A stretch of 45,840 bases of DNA from Phycisphaerales bacterium (GTDB lineage: Bacteria > Planctomycetota > Phycisphaerae > Phycisphaerales > UBA1924), in assembly GCA_020853815.1 (NCBI GenBank), contig JADYYE010000121.1, positions 1 through 45,840 of the forward strand, written 5' to 3'. The position numbers and the translations under genes are program-made. Below are positions 25,153 through 36,667 of the stretch, piece by piece. Under the pieces are notes generated by a model that was not told the DNA's origin, did not search any database, and saw only the letters and a list, made by a program, of their open reading frames with translations. Numbering within the stretch: position 1 is the first letter of the stretch; each line of letters begins with the position of its first letter.

Positions 25153-27013
25153 CGAGTTCGTCCTGCTCCCCACGCCCCGTCGCCTCGAACGACGCGAAGG
25201 ATTCGTGCGCGTATCGGCGTTCGGCAGTGGCGTCCCCGTGCGCGATCAGGCGATGCGGGAAATCGCCGAAGCGTGCCTTGGCGAACCGGCTCGCCTGGCG
25301 AACCTCGGCGAGCCGGCGATCGACTGCCGTGTGAAGTGCGGTTTGATGCGTGGGCTGGGCGATGGCTGGCGATCGATCGGCTCACAGCGGTACACGCTGA
25401 CAATCTCCGCTCGTGGGATTGTCATCGATACGGACCACATGGCCGGCCTGAGACTCGCGCTCTTCACGCTCCGGCAATTGCTGGCGAACGCGCCGCGCGA
25501 CGGCGGCCAGCGTCGGCTCGCGTGCGTTCACATCGAGGACGAGCCGTCGTTCGCCACGCGGGGCGTCATGCTCGACGTTTCGCGCACGCGCGTGCCGACG
25601 ATGGCGCACCTCTTCGAGACGGTCGAGCGGCTCGCATCGATCAAGATCAATCATCTCCAACTCTACACCGAGCACACGTTCGCATACTCGTTCGCGGAGG
25701 ATGTTTGGCGCGGCTGCGGCCCGATGACCCCCGATGAAATCCGCAGGCTCGACGAGCATTGCGCTCGGCTTGGGGTCGAACTCTCGGCGAACCAGAACTG
25801 CTTCGGGCACCTGCACGCGTGGTTGAACACGCCGAAGTTCGGGCCGCTGGCGGAAACGCACGGGGATTGGATGTTCGACATCTGGCCTCGGCACGGGCCG
25901 CACTCGATCTGCCCGACCGATCCCGCGTCGGACCGGTTCGTCGCGGGCCTGCTGGATGAGCTGCTCCCCTGCTTCTCGTCGTCTTTGGTGAATGTGGGGT
26001 GCGACGAGACGTACGACATTGCGTTCGGGCGATCGAAGGACGCGGTCGCGTCGCGCGGGCGAGCGGCGGTGTATCTGGACTTCGTGTCGCGGATCGACGC
26101 GCTGGTTCGAGCACGCGGGCGGCGCGCGATGTTCTGGGGCGACATCGCGCTCTCGCACCCGGAGTCGATCGCGGGCGTGCCGCGGGAGATCATCGCGATG
26201 GCGTGGGGGTATGAACCGCAATCGCCCTTTGATCAATGGGGAAGGACGCTGCGCGAGCATGGGCGCGAGGCGTGGGTTTGCCCGGGCACGTCGACGTGGC
26301 GGACGATCACGTCGCGGACCAAGGAGCGGCGTGAGAACATCAACAACGCGGCGCGGGCGGGTGCGGCGTACGGCGCGACGGGCTTCCTCGTGTGCGACTG
26401 GGGGGATACGGGGCACCAGCAGCAATGGCCCTTAGCGATGAACGCGCTCGGGCACGCGGCCCATGCGGCGTGGAACGCGTCGAACCCCGACGCGACGCCG
26501 AACGCTCGATCGCTGCACGCGCTCGGCGATACGAGCGTCACGCTGGCGGCGTACATCGATGAACTGGGCGACGCCGACCTGCCGCTCCGCGAGACCTGCG
26601 GCGAACTCTCTCGCCCGGGCAGGCCGTCGCGATTGCTCAACCAGACCGCGATCTTCATCGATATGCACAAGAAGCTCGGCGAGGACACCCACGTCGGCGA
26701 GGTGCGCGAGTGGGACGGCACGCTCGAGCGTCTGCGCGGCCTTGCGTCGCGGATTCCCGGCGGGATTTCGCCGCTGGCGAGCGACGAAATGAGCCACACG
26801 CTGGATGTCGCGACGTTCGCGGCGGAACGAGGGGCGATTCGACGCCGGGCGGGTGGAATGGGCGCGGGTGACCGGGTGCGTCTGGCAGCACGTCTTCGAG
26901 CGATCATGGACGAGCACGCTCGCTTGTGGCGTATCCGCTCGCGCGAGGGCGGCCTGTCGCAGAGCCTGGCTTTCTATCAGCAGATTCTCGATCGTTTCGG
27001 GAGCAACGCGTGA
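25136..27013 (+). CDS. Glycoside hydrolase family 20 beta-N-acetylhexosaminidase-like protein
   Basis: The protein has about 625 residues. An N-terminal zincin-like GH20b domain (about 1-135) is followed by the GH20 TIM barrel, which begins RGVMLDVSRTRVPTMAHL and KINHLQLYTEHTFAY. The catalytic Asp-Glu pair is in VNVGCDETYD, where the usual HxGGDE reads VGCDE. NQNCFGHLHAWL and MAWGYEPQ line the sugar site. A C-terminal helical region of about 130 residues follows. No signal peptide is seen, so it is probably cytoplasmic. It would release N-acetylglucosamine-type residues from imported fragments. ATGs exist at 25127 and 25136, both overlapping the symporter gene; the stop shares a GTGA overlap with anmK, so the four genes form one operon. 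Confidence 0.82.
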   Translation: MSVSDNEFVLLPTPRRLERREGFVRVSAFGSGVPVRDQAMREIAEACLGEPARLANLGEPAIDCRVKCGLMRGLGDGWRSIGSQRYTLTISARGIVIDTDHMAGLRLALFTLRQLLANAPRDGGQRRLACVHIEDEPSFATRGVMLDVSRTRVPTMAHLFETVERLASIKINHLQLYTEHTFAYSFAEDVWRGCGPMTPDEIRRLDEHCARLGVELSANQNCFGHLHAWLNTPKFGPLAETHGDWMFDIWPRHGPHSICPTDPASDRFVAGLLDELLPCFSSSLVNVGCDETYDIAFGRSKDAVASRGRAAVYLDFVSRIDALVRARGRRAMFWGDIALSHPESIAGVPREIIAMAWGYEPQSPFDQWGRTLREHGREAWVCPGTSTWRTITSRTKERRENINNAARAGAAYGATGFLVCDWGDTGHQQQWPLAMNALGHAAHAAWNASNPDATPNARSLHALGDTSVTLAAYIDELGDADLPLRETCGELSRPGRPSRLLNQTAIFIDMHKKLGEDTHVGEVREWDGTLERLRGLASRIPGGISPLASDEMSHTLDVATFAAERGAIRRRAGGMGAGDRVRLAARLRAIMDEHARLWRIRSREGGLSQSLAFYQQILDRFGSNA

Positions 27014-28260
27014 ACGATGCGGGCGGGTCAACTTCGCCGAAGAATGTGCCGCGGACGACGGCGGGAGTTGACGGCGGCGCCTTGGGGGAGCGGATCGTCG
27101 CCGGCTGCATGACGGGAACGAGCATCGACGGGCTCGATGTCGCGGTCGTGCGGGTCACGGGCGCGGGTCTTTCTATGCGGTGCGAGCTGTTGGCGCTTCA
27201 CTCCAGGGCGTTCGGCGAACTGGGGGCGGTGCTTCGGAGCATCGCATCGGGCGGGCGGCACACGGCGGGCGAGATGTCCGACGCCGCATGGACGCTGGGC
27301 GAATTGCACGCGGAGGCGATCGCGGAGGCGTTAGGGTCGCGACAGGCCGATCTTGTGTGCGTGCATGGACAGACGGTGATGCATGTGCCGCCGCGATGTG
27401 CGATTGGGCATGATACCTCCGCCTCGCGAGCACGCGCCGCTCCGGACAGCGGTGCCACCAAGACTCTGTCGCGTGGGCGGACGTGGCAGATGCTCCAGCC
27501 TGCGCCGATCGCCGCTCGGCTCCGGTGCCCGGTCGTGTTCGATCTTCGCGCGATGGATGTCGCGCTGGGCGGCCAGGGCGCGCCGATCACGCCGATTGCG
27601 GATTGGGTCCTGTGCCGATCCAGCGATCGCACGCGCGCGGTGCTCAATCTCGGCGGCTTTGCGAACGCAACCATCCTGCCCGCCGGCCTCGGCCCGGAGA
27701 GCGTGCGCGGCTTTGATATCTGCGCGTGCAACCAGCTGCTTGACGCGATCGCGAGGGATCGCCTGAACGCGCCCTTTGACAGGGACGGCGGTGCGGCCTG
27801 CGCGGGGCGCGTCAATGAACAGCTGCTCACAAACCTCAGCCGCGTGCTGGAGTCGCAGGCACGCGCGGGGCGGTCGCTGGGGAGCGGCGATGAACTGGCG
27901 GCGTGCGTCGCGGATTCGTCGGGCGTTCCGGCGCGGGTCGTTGCGCGCACGGCGTGCGAAGCGATCGGCGGGGTGATCGGGCGGACACTCGCGAGTGTGT
28001 CCGAGCCGCGCCGGATCGACGAGGTCTACCTCGCCGGGGGCGGGGCGTACAACCCGGCGCTCGTGGGCGCGATCTCGCGGTCGGCGGGCGTGGCGTGCGA
28101 GAGGCTCGATTCGCTCGGGATCGGGCCGCAGGCGCGCGAAGCGATGTGCTTTGCCGTGCTCGGCGCGTTGTGCCAGGACCGGGTTCCGATCACGCTGCCG
28201 CGCGTGACGGGCGTACCGTCACCGGCGCCGGTGTCGGGGGCGTGGTGCCTCCCGGCGTGA
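27010..28260 (+). CDS. anmK: Anhydro-N-acetylmuramic acid kinase
   Basis: AnmK opens the 1,6-anhydro ring of anhydro-MurNAc and phosphorylates it to MurNAc-6-phosphate during peptidoglycan recycling. The 416-residue protein has the ASKHA-fold motifs MTGTSIDGLDVA near 34-45, VCVHGQTVMHVP near 117-128, FDLRAMDVALGGQGAPI, LNLGGFANAT, FDICACNQLLD and EVYLAGGGAYNP. Start: GTG (27010-27012), overlapping the upstream stop in GTGA. Between HGQTVMHVP and TWQM lie about 30 residues where relatives have under ten. This extra segment is Ala/Arg/Ser-rich and its DNA resembles the palindromic element at 9880-9901. It lies on a surface-type loop, so the enzyme may still work. murQ follows immediately. Confidence 0.93.
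   Translation: MNDAGGSTSPKNVPRTTAGVDGGALGERIVAGCMTGTSIDGLDVAVVRVTGAGLSMRCELLALHSRAFGELGAVLRSIASGGRHTAGEMSDAAWTLGELHAEAIAEALGSRQADLVCVHGQTVMHVPPRCAIGHDTSASRARAAPDSGATKTLSRGRTWQMLQPAPIAARLRCPVVFDLRAMDVALGGQGAPITPIADWVLCRSSDRTRAVLNLGGFANATILPAGLGPESVRGFDICACNQLLDAIARDRLNAPFDRDGGAACAGRVNEQLLTNLSRVLESQARAGRSLGSGDELAACVADSSGVPARVVARTACEAIGGVIGRTLASVSEPRRIDEVYLAGGGAYNPALVGAISRSAGVACERLDSLGIGPQAREAMCFAVLGALCQDRVPITLPRVTGVPSPAPVSGAWCLPA
27434..27470. repeat. Diverged palindromic element inside anmK
   Basis: The stretch CCGCTCCGGACAGCGG, followed by TGCCACCAAGA, matches the element at 9880-9910 at most positions and is identical over AGCGGTGCCACCAAGA. It lies in frame in the coding sequence and accounts for part of the extra loop of AnmK (about residues 130-157). 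The palindrome is degraded here: CCGCT/AGCGG remain paired. Confidence 0.5.
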
Positions 28261-28273
28261 AGTGAGTGAGCCC

Positions 28274-29203
28274 ATGACGAACGCAAACATGCCTCCCGAT
28301 CGCGCCCACCTGCAGACCGAGCGGCGCAACCCGAGCACGATGCGGTTGCACGAGCTCTCGGTGCGCGAATGCGTCGACCTGATCCACGAGGAGGATCGCG
28401 AGGTGTTCCGTGCGATGAAGCGGGCCGACCACTTGCTCGCCAAGCTGATCGCGGCGATCGAGCCGGGCTTTCTCCGCGGCGGGCGTCTCATCTATGTCGG
28501 GGCCGGGACCTCGGGGCGTCTGGGAGTGCTCGATGCATCAGAGGCGCCGCCGACGTTCCAGGTCGACCCGGGCAAGGTCGTGGGGATCATCGCGGGCGGC
28601 GATTCTGCCCTGCGCCGCTCCAGCGAGGGGAAAGAGGACGACCCGAAGGGCGCATGGCCGGAGTTGGAGTCCCTCGACCTGGCCGGCGACGACACGGTGA
28701 TCGGAATCGCGGCCGGCGGCACCACGCCGTATGTCCACGGGGCTTTGGAATACTGCAAGACCAAGCCGGGCGAGGGGGATCGCCCGCTGACGGCGATGCT
28801 GGTGTGCGTGAATGTCGAGCCGCCCCCCCACTGCGACCATTTCATCGTGCTCAAGACCGGGCCCGAGGTGATTACGGGGTCGACGCGGATGAAGGCGGGG
28901 ACCGCGACCAAGCTCGCGCTCAACACCATTTCGACGACGCTGATGATCCGCGCGGGGCGCGTGTACGAGAACCTGATGGTCGAATTGCGGGCGACCAACG
29001 ACAAGCTGCGGGATCGGGCAGCGCGGATCATCTCGATGGCGACGGGCGCGACGCGGGAAGAGGCGTTTTCGCTGCTGTCGGCGGCGGACGGAAGCGTCAA
29101 GGCCGCGATCGTCATGCGAAAGCTGGGGGTCGATGCGGCGCGGGCCAACCACCTGCTTGCCCACGCCGGGGGGCGGCTGGACCGGGTGCTTTCCGCGGGA
29201 TGA
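28274..29203 (+). CDS. murQ: N-acetylmuramic acid 6-phosphate etherase
   Basis: MurQ cleaves the D-lactyl ether of MurNAc-6-phosphate to give GlcNAc-6-phosphate and D-lactate, the step after AnmK. The protein, about 309 residues, has one SIS domain with GAGTSGRLGVLDASEAPPTF, AGGDSALRRSSEGKEDD, GIAAGGTTPYVHGAL, the signature TGSTRMKAGTATKLALN, and a C-terminal helical region that includes NHLLAHAGGRLD. Length and motifs are those of the family. A GTG at 28262 is an alternative start four codons upstream. Only 13 bp separate it from the anmK stop, so the two recycling enzymes are cotranscribed. Confidence 0.95.
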   Translation: MTNANMPPDRAHLQTERRNPSTMRLHELSVRECVDLIHEEDREVFRAMKRADHLLAKLIAAIEPGFLRGGRLIYVGAGTSGRLGVLDASEAPPTFQVDPGKVVGIIAGGDSALRRSSEGKEDDPKGAWPELESLDLAGDDTVIGIAAGGTTPYVHGALEYCKTKPGEGDRPLTAMLVCVNVEPPPHCDHFIVLKTGPEVITGSTRMKAGTATKLALNTISTTLMIRAGRVYENLMVELRATNDKLRDRAARIISMATGATREEAFSLLSAADGSVKAAIVMRKLGVDAARANHLLAHAGGRLDRVLSAG

Positions 29204-29319
29204 GCGAACCTTCGATGCCGCGCCTCGACAATGGTCGATGGTGAGGACAATGATGCGGGCAACCGATCGGGCGTGTGTGCGAATCGATCGGTGTCGACAG
29301 GACGTCAAGGACCAGCGCC

Positions 29320-30414
29320 ATGGGACGGATCCCGATTCAGGCCAGCTCCGCGACCTCGGTCACCATCGAGGGGCGTGAACTCCTCGCGTTCGGCGGGTGC
29401 AACTACGTCGGCCTTGCCCACCATCCCGATGTGCGGATGGCGCTGCGCGAGTCGGTCGAGGTGCTCGGGCTCTCCACCACCGCGTCGCGCGAGACCACCG
29501 GCAATACCACAACCCACGAGGCCCTCGAGCGGGAGCTCGCGGCGTTCATGGGCTTCGAGTCCGCGATCCTGACTCCGGAGGGGTACACCGCCAACATGGC
29601 GTTGGCCCAGACGCTGACGGAGGAGTTTGCGGTCGCCATCGTCGACGCCCGGAGCCACCGGAGCGTGACGCACGCTCTGACGGCGGCCGGACTTTCGGTG
29701 ATCCCTTTCGAGCATCTCAACGCCGCCAAGGCCGCGGAACTGGTGGCGCAGCATTCCGATCGCGGCGTCGTGATCTACACCGACGGCGTGTTCGCCGCAG
29801 ACGGATCGGTCGCGCCCGTCGACCGGTTGCTCAACGCCCTGCCCAGCCATGGCCTGTTGGTGGTGGATGACTGCCATGGCCTGTGCGTCATGGGTCCCGG
29901 CGGCCGTGGCACCTGCCGGCACTTCGGCGTCTCCGACGATCGCGTGTGCGTGACTACCACGCTCGGCAAGGGGTTGGGCTGCTATGGAGGCGCGATCCTC
30001 GGGCCGAAGGGTCGAATCCAGCGAGTCCAGCAGGAGTCGGGCGTCTATCGCGGCACGACGCCGGTCCCGCCGCCAATCGCTCTAGCCGCTCGAGCGGCGC
30101 TGCGCGTGCTGGAACGAGAGCCGTCGCTGATCGATCGACTTCGGGCCAACACGGACCAGATGCGGGCGGGCTTGATCGCTCTCGGCCTTTCGATCCCGGG
30201 CGACCGCGTACCGATCTTTACCTTTGCCCTCGAGCCCGAATCCCGCATGGACGTGGTGCAGTCACGCCTTTTCGACCAGGGGCTGCTGGCGCCGGTGATC
30301 GAATACCCCGGCACGGCCCATCCGCGATTCTTCCGCATCACGGTGACGGCACACCACTCTCACGCCCAGATCGATCGACTGCTGGCCGCCCTCCGGGTCG
30401 CGATGAATCCGTAG
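29320..30414 (+). CDS. PLP-dependent alpha-oxoamine synthase family enzyme (AONS/KBL-like)
   Basis: The 364-residue fold-type I PLP enzyme is related to 8-amino-7-oxononanoate synthase (BioF) and glycine C-acetyltransferase. Landmarks are GGCNYVGLAHHP at the N-terminus (compare SNDYLGLA), ETTGNTTTHEALERELAAFMG, VVDDCHGLCVMGPGGRGT (compare DDAHGxGVLGxxGRG; the Asp and His contact PLP), and the Schiff-base Lys in TTLGKGLGCYGG. The N-terminus is short for a BioF, and Cys replaces the common Ala in DDAH. The substrate cannot be assigned; no biotin genes are nearby. It follows murQ after a gap of 116 bp and might be read from the same transcript or its own promoter. Confidence 0.75.
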   Translation: MGRIPIQASSATSVTIEGRELLAFGGCNYVGLAHHPDVRMALRESVEVLGLSTTASRETTGNTTTHEALERELAAFMGFESAILTPEGYTANMALAQTLTEEFAVAIVDARSHRSVTHALTAAGLSVIPFEHLNAAKAAELVAQHSDRGVVIYTDGVFAADGSVAPVDRLLNALPSHGLLVVDDCHGLCVMGPGGRGTCRHFGVSDDRVCVTTTLGKGLGCYGGAILGPKGRIQRVQQESGVYRGTTPVPPPIALAARAALRVLEREPSLIDRLRANTDQMRAGLIALGLSIPGDRVPIFTFALEPESRMDVVQSRLFDQGLLAPVIEYPGTAHPRFFRITVTAHHSHAQIDRLLAALRVAMNP

Positions 30415-30547
30415 CCCGCGCCGGGTTCTCGGGCCCCCCTCGCCGATCGCCCCGCGAACCAATCCGCCCGTCGGGTCTTTGCGCCCGTGGGCTTTCCCGC
30501 TAAACTCCGTGCGACGCGGATGTGGGCGCGCGCCCGGGAGCCTTGGC

Positions 30548-31164
30548 TTGGACCCTCTGGCATCAAACGATGTGACCGTGCTGATCGAAGCCGCCGTCGC
30601 GGGCGACAAGCACGCCAGCGAGCAATTGCTCCCGCTCGTGTACGAGGAACTGCGCCGCCTCGCCTCGGCCCGTTTGGCCCGCGAACCGGGCGGCGGCGCC
30701 GGCTACACCCTCCAACCAACCGCGCTCGTCCACGAAGCCTACATGCGGCTGCTCGGTCAGACCGCCGGCGGGCGAGAGATCCGCTGGCAGAGCCGCGGGC
30801 ACTTCTTCGGCGCGGCGGCCCTGGCGATGCGACGCATCCTCGTTGATCGCGCCCGACAGAAAGGCCGCGTCCGCCACGGCGGCGAGGTCAAACGCGCCGC
30901 GATCGAGCTCGACGCGCTCGCCGTCGAGCCCGAGGGCGAGGAAATCCTCGATCTCGACGAGGCGCTCAAAAAGCTGGAAAAAGCCGACGAACGCAAGTAT
31001 CGCGTCGTGATGCTTCGCTACTTCGCGGGGCTCTCGATCGAGGACACCGCGTCGGCGCTGGAAATCTCTCCGGCCACCGTCAAGAACGATTGGACCTTCG
31101 CCCGCGCGTGGCTCCGCCGCTCCATCGCCGAGGATCGCGCCGGCGGCACGGAGGGAACCTCCGC

Positions 31165-31168
<4 letters not shown>
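30548..31168 (+). CDS. ECF-type RNA polymerase sigma factor (TIGR02999-like)
   Basis: The protein has about 206 residues. Region 2 begins DVTVLIEAAVAGDKHASEQLLPLVYEELRRLA, the hallmark of the planctomycete/acidobacterial ECF group, and continues with TLQPTALVHEAYMRLLG and RRILVDRARQKGRVRHGG. Region 4 has the helix-turn-helix VMLRYFAGLSIEDTASALEISPATVKNDWTFARAWLRR. The start is taken as the TTG at 30548-30550 with GGGAG upstream; the open frame extends further. No anti-sigma factor is adjacent. Instead the stop overlaps the start of a giant Ser/Thr kinase gene in GTGA, which suggests the kinase regulates this sigma factor or its pathway. Confidence 0.9.
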
Positions 31169-34641
<3,473 letters not shown>

Positions 34642-34657
34642 CCTTCGGGGCGCGGAT

Positions 34658-35230
34658 TCACGCCGCCAGCGCCGCCTTGCCGTCGCGCTTCCCGATCAAG
34701 ACGAACACAGTCATCGCGATCACCGCAAGCCCGCCGATCACGATCCACGGCGAAACGCCCATGATCTCCGGGAACGTGATCTTTCCATACTTGGCGATGG
34801 GCTCGACCGACCGGGCGATCGCGGGATAGGCCTCCGCGTACACCGCCGCGCCGACAATCGCGCCCAGCACCCCGACGATTGCGTCGCGCGATCCCTGCCC
34901 GATCGCCGCCAGCGCCGTGCCCGGGCAGTAGCCCAGCAGCACCATGCCCACGCCGAAGATGAGCCCGCCGGCGGCGTTCATCGCCAGTTCCGCGGGCTTG
35001 ACCGAGAGCCCCTTGATGAGCCCGAATTGCAGCATGGCGTAAATGCCGATCGAGCCCACCACGATCGCCGTCAGCATTGTCTTGAGGACCGTGAAATCCT
35101 TGAAGCGGAATTGGTTGACGATCACGTTGTAGCGCGTGACGCCCCCCTTCTGGAGCAGGAACCCGAAGACGAGCCCCGTCGCCGCGCCCAGCGCGAGCGT
35201 CTTGGGGTCCGCAAAGAACGGACTAAGCAT
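34658..35230 (-). CDS. YeeE/YedE-family half-size sulfur transporter (second subunit)
   Basis: The 190-residue membrane protein has about five hydrophobic helices. YeeE/YedE features are TGLVFGFLLQKGGVTRYNVI near the N-terminus and VGMVLLGYCPGTALAAIGQG, with the conserved Cys of the family in GYCPGT. Full-length YeeE (TsuA) imports thiosulfate; half-size pairs of this kind are thought to form an equivalent two-chain transporter, which is inference here. The ATG at 35228-35230 overlaps the upstream gene by 8 bp, so the two subunits are translationally coupled. It is convergent with the kinase gene, 16 bp away. Confidence 0.8.
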   Translation of the reverse strand: MLSPFFADPKTLALGAATGLVFGFLLQKGGVTRYNVIVNQFRFKDFTVLKTMLTAIVVGSIGIYAMLQFGLIKGLSVKPAELAMNAAGGLIFGVGMVLLGYCPGTALAAIGQGSRDAIVGVLGAIVGAAVYAEAYPAIARSVEPIAKYGKITFPEIMGVSPWIVIGGLAVIAMTVFVLIGKRDGKAALAA

Positions 35231-35801
35231 TCGCCACCTCCCCGCGTCCGCCCCGACCGAACAGCAGCAACGCCGTCCCCACTCCGCTGGCGAACATCGC
35301 GACGAAGAACACCCAGCTCGAGACCGCCAGTTGCAGCCCGCCCGAAATGCCGTGCCCGCTCGTGCAGCCGCCCGCCATGCGCGCCCCGAAGAGCAGGATC
35401 GCTCCGCCCACAAACGCCGCGGCGTACCGTTTGGCCACCGATGGACCAAACTGCTCCCGCCACAGCGACGGCACGCTCTCGCCCTTCAGCGATCCTCCAA
35501 GCCACGCCGCCAGCATCGCGCCGATCACCAGCGCCACGTCCAACGCCATCTGCCAGTCGAAGATCGGCTTGAACGCCTTGGCGCCGTCCGCGGCCTTGGA
35601 GCCGTACTCCTTGAGGAAATACGCGTTCTGCTCCACATGCTCCGGTGCAATGGTGCACAGGCCAGCCTCCGCCGCCCCGACGAAGGACGTGCTGGTCCCA
35701 AGCGCCTTTCCCATGAAGTAAAACGTCGCCCAGCTCAGCACGCCGATCCCGATCCCCACGACATAGGGTGACCAGCGTGGGCTCATCAGCGGATTCGCCA
35801 T
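35223..35801 (-). CDS. YeeE/YedE-family half-size sulfur transporter (first subunit)
   Basis: The 192-residue membrane protein has about five helices. The signature GARMAGGCTSGHGISGG carries the conserved Cys that in YeeE relays thiosulfate through the membrane. The segment between helices 1 and 2 (TIAPEHVEQNAYFLKEYGSKAADG) is a periplasmic or cytoplasmic loop of about 40 residues, longer than in most homologues. The ATG at 35799-35801 has AAGGAG upstream. It overlaps its partner gene downstream. No sulfurtransferase or TusA gene is adjacent. Confidence 0.8.
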   Translation of the reverse strand: MANPLMSPRWSPYVVGIGIGVLSWATFYFMGKALGTSTSFVGAAEAGLCTIAPEHVEQNAYFLKEYGSKAADGAKAFKPIFDWQMALDVALVIGAMLAAWLGGSLKGESVPSLWREQFGPSVAKRYAAAFVGGAILLFGARMAGGCTSGHGISGGLQLAVSSWVFFVAMFASGVGTALLLFGRGGRGEVANA

Positions 35802-35932
35802 GTGTCGCTCCTTCGCCAGCGCACCACGCGCCGGACTCCATCTTGGAGGCGAAGTTTCACCGCCGGGTTCCCTTGAATCTCCGACAACAGGACCCACGCC
35901 CTCCGCCGCGCCGGCCCGCCGCCACAACGACA

Positions 35933-35957
35933 ACAACCCCGTTTCCGCCGGGGTTGT
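35933..35957 (-). terminator. Hairpin downstream of the PEP-CTERM gene
   Basis: A perfect 9-bp stem joins ACAACCCCG (35933-35941) and CGGGGTTGT (35949-35957). On the minus strand the loop reads GCGGAAA, so that strand contains GGCGGAAAC, the same string as the loop of the 22994-23336 array. It lies about 80 bp after the PEP-CTERM stop codon and could terminate that transcript, although only TTGTTG follows. Confidence 0.5.
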
Positions 35958-36034
35958 CATCGGAGAGATCCAGAGAGATTCCGATCGGGGAGAGTGGCCG
36001 ACCGGGAGAGACTCGAACCAGAGAGCCGCGTGCC

Positions 36035-36667
36035 TCAGGCCCGGCGACGACGGGCCACGACCAGCCCGCCAAGGCCGAGCAGGGCGACGGCCCCCGGCGC
36101 GGGGATCTTGTCGACATGCCCGCCGATGTCCGGAACGATCAGGCCCGAGATCGCGCCGCCGATGTCTTGGACCACAAAGTCCAGCGTGTTGATCGTCGGA
36201 AGGAAGCCGGTGTTCGCAGAGAACGGCGCCGGCGCGTTGTACCCGCCGCAGTTGGCGATCAGATTGCCGTTGAGGAAGACCTGCCCCGAGTCGTCCGCCG
36301 CCGACGCGCCGAACAGGACCGCGGTGCTCGGGTTGTACCCCGTGAGATTGAACGTGAGGCGGAAGGTGACCGTCGCTCCCGCGTTCACGTTGCCGGGAGC
36401 ATTGTCATAAATCCACCGGGCCGAGCTGGTGTTGGGGAACCACACCCACGGGATGTTGGCCTGGTTGATGACGGTGCCCTGCGGGTTGCTGTTGTAAAAC
36501 GTGTTGTTGCTGGAAAGAACCGAATAGAAGAGGTCCGAAGCGCCGTCGCCCAGCGTGCCCCCCGAGCCGTTCGACCCGGTCGGGTACAGGCCCGGGATGT
36601 TGGCCGCGCCGGCGGCGGCGGCAAGGGTGAGGCCGGCAAGGCCGACGATCAGGGTGGAACGGGTCAT
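36035..36667 (-). CDS. PEP-CTERM-type sorted exported protein
   Basis: The 210-residue secreted protein starts at an ATG with AAAGGAG upstream. An Ala-rich signal peptide (about 1-22) is followed by a beta-rich, Asn/Gly/Thr-rich body. The C-terminal sorting signal PAPGAVALLGLGGLVVARR plus two more basic residues has the order Pro-Ala-Pro, glycine-rich helix and Arg cluster of the planctomycete variant of PEP-CTERM. An exosortase-type enzyme would cleave this and attach or release the protein at the cell surface or in the matrix. No exosortase gene is nearby. The function of the body domain is not recognised. A longer reading frame upstream lacks a signal peptide and is rejected. Confidence 0.82.
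   Translation of the reverse strand: MTRSTLIVGLAGLTLAAAAGAANIPGLYPTGSNGSGGTLGDGASDLFYSVLSSNNTFYNSNPQGTVINQANIPWVWFPNTSSARWIYDNAPGNVNAGATVTFRLTFNLTGYNPSTAVLFGASAADDSGQVFLNGNLIANCGGYNAPAPFSANTGFLPTINTLDFVVQDIGGAISGLIVPDIGGHVDKIPAPGAVALLGLGGLVVARRRRA

Noticed and set aside
26926..27009. Longer N-terminus for AnmK
   Set aside because: Overlaps the GH20 gene and precedes a well-formed GTGA coupling start.
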